64,000 nucleotides of DNA from Raphanus sativus. Taxonomy: Eukaryota; Streptophyta; Magnoliopsida; Brassicales; Brassicaceae. Under the pieces are notes generated by a model that did no database searches, was not told where the DNA came from, and was given only the letters and a program-made list of their open reading frames with translations. Positions 48,187-58,248 of this stretch are shown here, piece by piece (the first letter of the stretch is position 1; every line of letters starts with the position of its first letter). Made by a program: the position numbers and the translations under genes. The stretch covers positions 20,998,800 through 21,062,799 of the forward strand of contig NC_079518.1 of NCBI RefSeq assembly GCF_000801105.2. Reading direction: 5' to 3'.

Positions 48187-49931
48187 TGTCATGTCCCTAG
48201 TTCTACATAAGGCCATCAGGACGGGCCATGGTACGAAGAGATGAACTGGCCAGGTCATATGATCTAAAGGCAAGTGTATCATGGTCCAAACAGAAGGTTA
48301 AGTGCATCAGATGGCTGAGACTTGACCATAATAAGAAAGAAAGAAGCTAAAGAGAGTTGGATGAGTGGTCCGGAAGCTGGACAAGGTTCGGAGGCAGCTC
48401 AACCAGCAAGGTGGAGCTGGGAAGGAGTTCACACAGTCTGAGCCAGCTCACTGGAGCTGGAGGAGTAGCTCACTCAGCTCAGGCAGCTAGCACTCAGCTC
48501 AACTCAGCTGAATGGAGTGTTGGAGTCTTGGCCGGTCATTGCGGACCATGAGTGGTGGGTATGGTCCGGATGGTGGTCATGGGGGTCTGATGGGTCTGAG
48601 ATGCTTTGGCAACTAAGCTATGCATGTGGGCAAGCTATTGGGCCAGAGATCGACCAGCCCAAACGCAGAGAAGAGCATTTGAGGAGCGGTTGGACGGTTT
48701 GGGCGAAAAGGTGTAACCGTTGGCCAATCGGCCAATCATTGTGTCCGAGCAGTTGGCAAGCCCTTCTCCTATAAATATAGGTCTTCTCTGTCGACAGAAA
48801 CCATCAGAACATAAGGGGAAACTCTGCTCAATTCTTTACAGAATCAAAGAGAGAAAAGAGAAGAGTTGGCCGCAAGGCAGTCCGTGTGAAGACTTGGTGA
48901 TTCCGGTGGGTTCTAGCCGTGGGCAAGGGAGAATTGATCGGAAATGGATACTAGAGGAAAGGAGAAGGCTGCAGAGAAGAGTTTGGGAACTTCCGAACAC
49001 ACACCTAAGGTACAGGATGCAAACCAAGTGCAAACCGCCTAAGGCCATTCATCCGGATGGTCAGGCCGTTTGATCCATGTGTGGATGGTTGTATCTATTA
49101 CTCTTTTCCTGTCAATATATCTCTTCTCTATCATATTCTGAAGTGATCTATGGGTTCAAACTCATGGACACGCCACCAACCCTTGGTTAGATCAGAGTAA
49201 TCTCTCCATGGCCTTGGTTGGGCATGTGTGGTCCGATCTCACAGTTCCTAAGGGAGTTATTGGGATTTGGCGTCTAATATCTCTTAATGGGGATTTATAA
49301 TGAATTATCAAAGTGAAAGAATGGATTTATAACATTGATTTAGAGGTGGTCCCTTATGGCCGGTTTGGCTGTTCATGGCCGCAATCTATATGATTGAGGC
49401 CGGTTCTGGGAAATCCAATTGGACCATTCTCTTAGTCATGAATTATCATGAATTATCATGAATTTTATTTAGTTTTTGGACAAGTATCAGAAAGGGTAAC
49501 TTTTGGCCAGATTAGACTAAGTGTCCAAACCATGCTTAGGTTGTGATTGCTAGGATATCGGATTGTGATTCTTATGCATATGTGTTGTGGGTTTTGATTT
49601 CAGGTCCTGACAGGGATCGTGGTAAGGCTAAGGAGTCATGAAAACTTTGGCTGTGTGGGATGTGTGATGTAGTGACTTGTTGGATACATTGGATTTATAA
49701 TAGCCTATTGTGCAACTGATTGATTTGAATACATTGTATGGATCACATTTGACATATATATAAAATATGATGTTTGCCTTAAGCTTCCGCATTGTTTTTA
49801 TTATTGCATGAACCTCACTTGCTTGAAAACTGACTAAGTAAAGATTAGACCTTATCCGGCTGAATTACACTTAGACTCTTAGGTAAGGCCGCAAACTAGT
49901 TGGATCAAGGGATCCAGGTTTGGGTCTTACA
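48187..49931 (+). mobile_element. Solo LTR, 1745 bp
   Basis: It starts TGTCATGTCC, ends GGGTCTTACA, and is flanked by a 5-bp duplication GTTGT (48182-48186 and 49932-49936). No internal retrotransposon region is attached, so it is a solo LTR left by recombination between two LTRs. A TATA box (48770-48779, TATAAATATA) sits in a promoter-like context about 580 bp in. The first third is full of AGCTCA/CAGCTC words. Orientation is inferred from the TATA box. It is related to the relic at 21495. Confidence 0.85.
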
Positions 49932-50388
49932 GTTGTGAATATAAAAGAAAATAATTAGATTTAGAATTTTAGGCAATCAAGATTATAATGATATATGAGT
50001 TAATGTGTATGAATAACAATTCTAGAACTCTTCTAATGTAAAGATATCCAGCTTCTGTTGTGAGTCTACTAAGTTATCCGAGTCAATTGTTCCAGCTCTC
50101 GCTCGTGAACATGGATCGAGTCTCGATAGATACTATTTTCTAAGTATCGATCGATACTACCTCATACTGGTTTATAGTCCTATCAATAAGTTCACCATAT
50201 TCCTACTCAGCAGGATTAGTTCAAGACGTGATCCTACTCTCGTAGTTTTCAACAATCATAAATTCAGAGTTCTAGTTAGCTACTCTATAACACAATCAGT
50301 AAGTACAATTATGATGAAGAATATCTATATATTCATCCTACCAGTTCTATAGTTTTGACTAATCCATCAAAACCCTAATAAACCCTAA
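49932..50388. other. AT-rich intergenic DNA
   Basis: No gene or repeat boundary other than the solo-LTR duplication at its left edge is seen. Confidence 0.4.
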
Positions 50389-50870
50389 CACTACAAGAAA
50401 ACACGAATGTAACGACGACCGTTTTCCTCGGTAATTCGTCGTAAAAGAGTGCTTACGACGGATTACCGAGGAAACCCGTTTCGTCGTTAACCATTCATCG
50501 TAACGCATATTTTGTCGCCAATTCGTCGTAAGATTACGAGGGACCCATTTTGTCGTAAATGTTCGTCGTAAAGAAGACGTAGATTTTCACGTAAAGTAGA
50601 CGCTATTTTTCCACGTAAAGAACACGTTATATTCCTCCTAAAATACACGTAAATATTCCTCGTAAAAAACACGTAAATTTCCTTGTAAACTCGACGTATA
50701 TATTCCCCGTAAACTCGACTATTCCTCGTAAACTCGACGTAAATATTCGTCGTAAATTACACGTAAAGGACCCCACGTAAATTCGACGTAAACATTTTCT
50801 CGTAAATACATCGTACAATTTCCACGTTAAAATGTCGTGAATTAGCTACGAATTTGCTTCATTTTGTATA
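50389..50870 (+). mobile_element. CACTA transposon end with dense CGTAAA subterminal repeats
   Basis: CACTACAAGAAAACAC opens a stretch with more than twenty copies of TCGTCGTAA / TCGACGTAAA / CTCGTAAA-like words up to about 50840. This is the architecture of a CACTA terminus where transposase binds. The opposite end (TTTTCTTGTAGTG) is not found nearby, so the element is truncated. Confidence 0.75.
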
Positions 50871-51138
50871 ACCGAAATTATTTTTAAATTTATTTCAAAA
50901 ATATTAATTTAAATAATTAATTAATGCGAAAGTATTTTATATAAATAATAAAAGTTTGGAATTTATATTATAAAAAAAAAACTAAAATCGTCTCCCAGTA
51001 AAGGTCTTCGCTCCTCCTCTGTACTGTTTCCTCTTCTTCCTGTGTACGGGAAGGCTCGGGAATAGGATCAATATTATAAAATAAAAATATTGACATTGTT
51101 TACCAAAAATATTTTAAAACTTAAGAAACTGTAAGATT

Positions 51139-51877
51139 TAGAGGTGGGCATTTGGACATTCATTCGGGTCCGGTTCGGGTCTATTCGAGTTTCTGGTTTT
51201 TGGGGTTAAAAATTGCAATCCCACTCGGATATTTATAAATTTCGATTCAAATTTCGATTCAAATCTTGGCAGGTTCAGTTCAGGTTTGAAAAACCCGTTT
51301 AAATTATTTTTATAATTTATATATATTTTCAATTTTTCAAAATCTAAAAATAAAGTAATATATGACATATATATTTGAATAATGAATGCCAAAATTCATA
51401 AACTTAACATATAGATTGGTATAACAAAAATCACTTTTAACTGTCTAATTTATGGAAATCATCTAAAATCTCGTTAAAAATCAAATCACCTTAAACTATA
51501 AATTGAACACATCCCCATAAACTGATTTGGTATGAATATTTGGATATAAAGTTAATAAATATTTCAAGTATTTTGGTGTTTTGAGTATTGTTAAGCTATT
51601 TTAGATATTTACTTTTGGAAAATTTCAAAATATCTTTTATATTCCGGATACTTTTTTATATACTAAATCTAAAAATAATTAATACATTTGAGTATATAAA
51701 TCTATTTTGGATACATTCGGATATGCAAATTTTTTTTGGTCGAGTTTGGTTTCGGTTCTCAAAATACCAAAATTTTGAATCTAATTGGATATTTAAATAA
51801 TTTGTTTCGGGTTTGATAATACTTTTTGGATCAGATTTAATTTGATTCTTTAGATTAGTGTTTTTTGCGCAACCCTA
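51139..51877. mobile_element. Small hAT-like element, 739 bp
   Basis: Ends are TAGAGGTGGGCA and (inverted) TAGGGTTGCGCA, flanked by near-identical 8-mers GTAAGATT (51131-51138) and GTAATATT (51878-51885). The interior has CGGGTCCGGTTCGGG-type words seen in this group. One TSD mismatch suggests moderate age. Confidence 0.6.
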
Positions 51878-51989
51878 GTAATATTCATAAAATAGTATAA
51901 ATTTAAATTTAAATATTTTTTTTATCTTTAATCTAATAAAATTAATATGTAAAAATATGTCTTTATGTGCGTGCAAAACACTAGTTAGT

Positions 51990-54168
51990 TGATTAACTTT
52001 GCGTGAATTTCTGTAGATTAAACATAGTTTCCAAGTTGTTCAAAAAAGAAAAAAATTAGTCTCCAAATAAGGTTACGGAAAGCAATTACTCTTAAAAGAA
52101 ACAGAAAAGGAAATAATGATTGTTTTCTTTAAATCTACAAAAAAAAGAATATATCGGAATCCACACAGTAATAACGCTAGGTTATCTCCAGCAGTTGACA
52201 CATCAGATTTTAAAATGCATATGAGACTGCCATGTCATTAAATGAAAAAAGTTGAAAAACCAATCAAAACATTTCGATTCTCCACGTCGTTTGTGTTGTG
52301 CTTTACCTTTTCACCTTCATTTATTTCACCATCACGAAGTAGAGAGAGATATCAACGAAGGAACTCGACATCGGAGGTTTGATCAAAAAAAAAAACTCGA
52401 CATCGGAGCAAGTAGTTGTGTTGGCGGCGGATTCAAACACTATCACAGGTTAGACGAGTCGACTAGACCGATGAATCGATGAATCAATGATCAACCCATT
52501 CTTATTCGAAGCTCCAACCGTAGCTTAGATTCTTCTTCGTCTATCTTTTCGGGAGGTTTTGGTAATGAATCTGCGACAAGGCCGAGTCCGGAAATGTTTG
52601 AGCAGACGGATGTGATATATGGCGGCAGCTGTGGATGGTGTTGATTTGATGGAGGTATCAAGTCATGATCCGCGAGAGAGTGCGGATATGCTCCGGTCAT
52701 CGACGCAGATTCCTATTAAAACCAAACGTAGCCGGAGGTGCATTGATTATATGCATGAAGAAAGGGATACAAGTAATTATTGACTCTCTTCCTCACACAC
52801 TCTTGATGATGCAACAAAACTGAAATTAAAACTCTTCGAATCTTCCATCTTTCATCGGAAATGCATAAACGCCAAGATATAAGATTTGTTGATTTTGAAA
52901 GAATTTGTGCAGAGATAGATGATACAAAGGAGGGAGATATGACTACAGCTCGGTAATCTCATATGGTTTCAAGAAGATATATAGCTACTCAGATGTGTCC
53001 GAAATAGGTGAGTCCTAATAATAATCACGTTAACTATTTATTTCAAACATTGCTTATTTCGGTGATTGAGCCTCTCTGCAGAAAATCTTGGTAGATGATA
53101 GGTGAGAGAAGTAAAAATGGAAAAGGAGCAACGATGATCAAGTGTCCAAAGAAACGTGTCATGTCTTTTAAAGTTATCAAGATAGTGCTAGCTGAGGTTG
53201 AAGATAACTTTGGTATGTTCTACTTCTTTTTTCTTGGGATATCTCAGAACAGCCTTGAATTTTTCATTTTTTTTCTTTGTGTGAATGTTTGTATATGGTA
53301 AAGAGACAAAGAAGAAGAAGAAGAAAGAAAATGTTGACCCTAACAAACCCAAGCTAACGTGACTCATGTGTATTATAAGCTTTCAGTTTATAGAAGTTTC
53401 ACAGCAAAGATACAAAGAAAGCTTTGACAGAGGAACGTCCTCGGACGAGCAACTTGGCAATCACTGTTCTAATCTCAGTGAACTGGAAGGTCTGTACAAT
53501 TTTATATAATCATCTGCTTTTAATAACTGCTACTGCTTGAATTCTTCTTGATTATGAAAATGTGGGAATTAAAGCTGATCATGAAGTTGTTTACTTTTCT
53601 TTTTTTTGTAGGGACATAAGATTAAGGCATCTATTTTTATATGCTTTACATCTTCTGGTAGATCAGGAAGGTTCATAACTTTCTTTTCTTTAGAAATGTT
53701 TTTCATGTTTGTGCTATTTATAGCTGTCTAATTAATTCTGTTTATTGATCTCCCTGCAGGTTGATTGGAGGGACTTGTTATATCAAAATTCTAAGGAGGA
53801 TTTTTTTTTTGTAAAGTTAGTGACATGTTTGATGAAAAAGAACTGGTGTGTAAAGTTAGTGATGCATATGTGGTCAAGATCATTTAGCTAAAGGATTTGA
53901 TAAAATGAGAGGTATACTCTTTTTCCTTTATCAATCCAATGTCGAATGAGTGTATTATTTTGTTCTCACAGATATGTCGTTATGGACAAGTTCATGTATT
54001 GTTAAAATTACATTTTACATTGTTAAGATTATATGGTATCCCCACATATTTTCATGCTCATACATGTCACAGATGAATATTTTTATGAACAAACTCTGCT
54101 AAAAAAAACTCTAATATCATGCATTAAAGAAAAAATAATAATAATATATATATATATATATATATATA
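51990..54168. other. Intergenic DNA with unrecognised exon-like fragments
   Basis: GC-richer patches at about 52260-52760 and 52900-53330 have coding-like composition and splice-like borders (for example CTGCAG| at 53759), but there is no continuous frame and no known protein. Two micro-insertions with duplications occur (52035-52056 and 52377-52393). It could be a decayed gene or Helitron cargo. Confidence 0.4.
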
Positions 54169-54200
54169 CTAGGTAAAGAACCCGTGCGATATCGTACGGG
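54169..54200 (-). mobile_element. Helitron 3' terminus, minus strand
   Basis: Read on the minus strand: a near-perfect 10-bp-arm hairpin (54181-54200, CCCGTACGAT/ATCGCACGGG), then TTCTTTAC, then CTAG, followed by T. The body must extend to the right. Its 5' end was not located. Confidence 0.65.
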
Positions 54201-56064
54201 AACTCATTTTATATAAAAAAATAAGCCAGATTTTATAAAAGAAGTTTTTTTATAAAATTTGTTTACAATTGCTATCAAGAAAATATATGTATTACAAAAG
54301 TATCCTGCTTATAATTTTAATTTTTATTGATATTACTAAAAATATATATTTTGTTATACAGATTTGGTTGTAACAGAATTACATGTCCATACTAAATAAC
54401 ATATATGTATTATTATCTGTTTTGTTAAATTATTTTGAGATTTTGAATACAACAGGGTATTTGAAATTAATTAAAAACACACATTTTAATCTAATCAGTT
54501 ATTAAATTAGTAAGGTAACTTATACAACAAGTTAGATATTCATGATTTTTTTGAAACCACGTAAGATGTATGTAGTCGAAAACATAATTATATTTTAGTT
54601 TTAGGAGATCTTATTTGTTAACATATTCTTTTTTTGCATATCATAAACATATATTTCTTTTTTTTTCATTATTTGTACATTTTATAGAAAAAATCTTTCC
54701 AAAAAATTACATGCTTACAAATTAAGAAGCAAGTAATGGTATAATATATACAAATTGTAAGAATATTCAATTGTTTGCCTCTCCCAAATATCATCACGGA
54801 AGCATCATGGACTTGAAATGTCAATGATAGTATAATGATTTTATATGGTTAATATTCATAGGATTCAATTACTTTAAAAGAAATAAGAATAAAATCCTTC
54901 AAAAATTTATATGCTTCAGCTTTAATTTCTCCATCGTATAATGAGTAATAAAAATTATATTTATCTATGAATTCATTTTCCCAATAAAATCCTCAAATTT
55001 GAATATAATTTAATTTTAAAAGTTTATGCTCCAACTCCAATTTCTCCAGATTCATAATTTTTTTTCATTTTTATTATTTTTCTCTTTGTAGCAAGATTTA
55101 TGTCTTATTCAGATGGCATCAAATTGTACAAGATATATTAGAATAGATATATTATATACTATTTAGTTAGGAACAAACAATGTGTTGAATAAGAATGACC
55201 TTCTTCCATTGATCTTTTCATTTTTTCCATCATTTTTTATCTATCCCAAAACATATTAAAATAAATAAATAAGATTTTCTATTTTTACTCACAAACAACC
55301 ATCATTGTATCTACCGACCGAATTAGTGACCATCGAGTTTGATTGTTTCAAACATACAGGAAATGTATATCAGTTGATTTACTATATACGAAAGTAAATA
55401 TAATCGTATAGCATATTAGCAAGAAAACGTTTTTAACGATTGGGACAGACATATTGGGACAGACATAAGCAACATACACAACTTTTCATATCAATTTTCA
55501 TAACTATTAGAAGCACCTTTTGGTGTTGAATATTTAATATCTAACTGTTGCATCTTTTCACAATTCAGTTAAGTCAGTTACACTTTAACTGTTTTAATTA
55601 TTTTTTAAATATATATAGTCACCTTTTTCAAATTTTAGATAGTTATTTTAAAAAAATACATTTACAATATAATTTGAATAGATACAACCTTTCAGTTTAA
55701 ATGTAACTCACACCTTTTGGAATTATTCAGGATTAGTTATTTTTAAAAAGATACATTTATAATATAGTTTGAATAGACATAACCTTTCAACTTAAATGAA
55801 ATTCACACCTTTTGGAATTAATTAGGATTCCTATTATTAGTAGATTACAAAAAATACTCCTTACACAAAACAACAAATTTACAAGTATATAAAGATTCTT
55901 AAGATATAAAATAAATAAAAATTACTAAAAGTTTGAAATACAAAACAAACTCTATTGAAATCTACTCATCACAATTTTCACAGAAAAATGTTAATAACAA
56001 TGAATTTAAACAAATGATAGTTATCAAACTAAAACATTTTAATAAAAATTAACATAAAAAAAAA
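54201..56064. other. AT-rich DNA between two outward-facing Helitron ends
   Basis: The 1.9 kb is untranslatable and AT-rich. It includes a tandem pair of about 95 bp (55638-55731 and 55732-55826) sharing TTTGAATAGA and CACACCTTTTGGAATTA. It is presumed to be Helitron interior from one or two elements. Confidence 0.5.
55638..55826. repeat. Two-copy tandem repeat, about 95 bp
   Basis: Both copies contain TTAGTTATTTT-like starts, ATACATTTAYAATATARTTTGAATAGA, ACCTTTCA and TTCACACCTTTTGGAATTA, with scattered differences. Confidence 0.8.
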
Positions 56065-56093
56065 CCCGCAGCGTAGCGCGGGTATTGACCTAG
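56065..56093 (+). mobile_element. Helitron 3' terminus, plus strand
   Basis: Hairpin CCCGC AGCGTAGC GCGGG (56065-56082), then TATTGAC and CTAG (56090-56093), followed by T. It ends 139 bp upstream of the UNE16 start codon. The 5' end of this element was not found. Confidence 0.75.
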
Positions 56094-56232
56094 TGTAAGT
56101 CCAAAGCAATTAGCTCGTCTCATCGCTGTCTCGGAACCAGCCTGACCCGTATAGAAACCGAATACCCACCCATCTCGGCACACTGCTAGAAATCAGCATC
56201 ACATTCCCCGGGGAAAACAAAAGAAAATAAAA
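56094..56232 (+). promoter_or_regulatory. Short host leader upstream of UNE16
   Basis: Only these 139 bp separate a Helitron end from the UNE16 start codon. They are GC-richer host sequence and probably 5' UTR. The core promoter therefore lies here or within transposon DNA. No TATA box is obvious. Confidence 0.4.
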
Positions 56233-57630
56233 ATGTACTCTGCGATTCGGTCGTCGCTTCCGCTAGATGGCAGCATGGGAATAGAGTATTCCGACGGAAC
56301 TAACCTTCCCGTCGACGCCTGCTTGGTCCTAACTACTGACCCCAAACCCCGCCTTCGCTGGACTTCAGAGCTCCATGAGCGATTCGTCGACGCCGTCACC
56401 CAGCTCGGCGGTCCCGACAGTGAGTATCCCATCGCTATTTTGTTCTTTGCTTTTAAGATTTGATTGCAAGATCTGTTTCATTCTTTTGGTTACAGAAGCA
56501 ACGCCCAAAACGATAATGAGGACGATGGGGGTGAAGGGTCTCACTCTCTACCACCTCAAATCTCATCTTCAGGTTTTAATAAATATATCTCTATTATTAT
56601 TATTATTTGTTTTATTTCTTGTAACAAACAAAAGCTCAGTTCTTTAACTGTTTTGGTCGGATAGAAATTCCGCCAGGGAAGGCAGTCATGCAAAGAATCA
56701 ACTGAAAACTCTAAGGATGGTATTCATCTTATCCTCCCATTTAGATCCTACCCTTCTTAATATTATGGAAAATGGTTAGTCATCAGTTCACTTGTCTATG
56801 CAGTTTCTTGTGTTGCGGAGAGTCAGGACACGGGTTCATCTTCAACGTCATCCTTAAGATTGGCTGCCCAGGAACAGAACGAGTACGATTACATGTGATC
56901 CTCTCTTAGTCCCCAAAGTGGCTGTGTATGAACATTCCTTGTTATTTTTTTGCTTGGTGAGGCAGGAGCTATCAGGTTACTGAAGCTTTGCGTGCCCAGA
57001 TGGAAGTTCAAAGAAGACTACACGAGCAGCTAGAGGTTAGCTTTCTTATTCCAATTCACTATAAAAAAAAATCAAATAGATTTTCATTAATGAGAGTCTC
57101 TCTCTACTTCCAACCAAACCCTAGAGACACCCCTATGACCTATCAGAACGATACTACTACTTAGGAAATCTTTTGATAGACAGTTCAACATTGAACCATG
57201 GCTCCGCGTTTGATTGGGGGTTCATTAGTATGCGCAGGTGCAACGGCGACTACAGCTCAGGATCGAGGCACAGGGGAAGTATCTGCAATCAATTCTAGAG
57301 AAAGCTTGCAAGGCTATAGAGGATCAAGCTGTTGCGTTCGCTGGGCTAGACGCAGCTAGAGAAGAGCTTTCAGAGCTAGCCATAAAGGTCTCCAGTGGGT
57401 GCCAAGGCACATTCGACACCACCAAAATGACGGTTCCATCCTTATCTGAGCTTGCTGTAGCGATAGAGCACAAGAACAACTGTTCAGCAGAGAGTTCAAG
57501 CACTGTGGGAAGCCCGGTTTCAGCTTCTTTGATGAAGAAGAGGTATAGGGGTGTGCTTGGAAACGGAGAAAGACTTGTTATGGGCCATGAAGCTGGGTGG
57601 GTTATGCCTAGTAGTAGTAGCCTTGGGTGA
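56233..57630 (+). CDS. UNE16: MYB-CC (GARP) transcription factor, UNE16-like
   Basis: Six exons: 56233-56419, 56496-56572, 56665-56719, 56804-56882, 56966-57035 and 57238-57630. All have GT-AG borders and consistent phases, giving 286 aa. The GARP MYB domain lies at about residues 38-90 ('PRLRWTSELHERFVDAVTQL' in exon 1, 'GVKGLTLYHLKSHLQ' in exon 2, with the SHLQKFR end made by the exon 2/3 join). The MYB-CC coiled coil with its LHEQLE motif spans exons 5-6 ('EVQRRLHEQLEVQRRLQLRI'). The protein is nuclear. Relatives (PHR1/PHL family) bind P1BS-type sites and regulate phosphate or developmental genes; the Arabidopsis counterpart's name comes from a fertilisation phenotype. The gene appears intact but is hemmed in by transposons on both sides. 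Confidence 0.92.
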
Positions 57631-57820
57631 AGGTAGAGAGGAGGCCAGATTTTAGATAATTTGCTTTGTTCTTGTAATTTAAACTTGAAAAACTGTCAGC
57701 TAATGTATAAATTTGTTGAAGCTCTAGTGTCTCCTTTAGTTTTGCTGCATTATTTTGCTTCATCTTTCTGTTTATCTTATATAATAATTTAGACTATGGC
57801 ATTTAGTTAGGGAGTTCATC
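57631..57820 (+). other. UNE16 3' UTR and downstream flank
   Basis: AT-rich, includes AATGTATAAATTTG-type polyadenylation-like sequence near 57700. It ends at the TCATC duplication of the Ty3/gypsy element. Confidence 0.5.
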
Positions 57821-58217
57821 TGATACGTACGACGCCGTACACCCACCTATCTTGTATCAGTACAGGAGAAGGGCCCGGAAGGAATGAGAGCAGAAGTCTT
57901 ACAGGCCCACGAGGAGTGTACGCTGTGGGTCTTTCGTAGGAGAATAATGAATAACGGTCTTGCTGACTCACCGACAGGCCATGTGCATCCGTTAGTCACA
58001 GAGGTTACATGACGGCGTCAGCAACAACCTTGGAGGAGAATAAAGGAGAGTGAGGGAAGCGTAGCATCTTTTTATCAAGTATTTTGTCCAGTAGTTCTTA
58101 AAGGAGAGGAGAGACTCCAAAGAAAAAACTCATTGTATTTGCAACTTTATCTATAAAACTTGGGATTTATCTTGAATCGAGTCTTTTTTACAAGTTTGCT
58201 ACATCTAAAGTGTATCA
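57821..58217 (+). repeat. 5' LTR of the Ty3/gypsy element
   Basis: TGATAC...GTATCA, 397 bp. It contains the same coding tail as the 3' LTR near its start, though untranslated here. The two LTRs differ by one substitution and one A-run length change. Confidence 0.95.
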
Positions 58218-58220
58218 AAT

Positions 58221-58232
58221 TGGTATCAGAGC
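58221..58232 (+). other. Primer-binding site, initiator tRNA-Met
   Basis: TGGTATCAGAGC, the standard plant retrotransposon primer site complementary to the 3' end of tRNA-iMet, three bases inside the 5' LTR. Confidence 0.93.
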
Positions 58233-58248
58233 CCTCGATCTTCGGAAA

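Noticed and set aside
58210..58248. Upstream in-frame ATG for the chromovirus polyprotein
   Set aside because: It lies in the LTR end and primer site, where translation start is unlikely; the ATG at 58249 begins a typical gag N-terminus.
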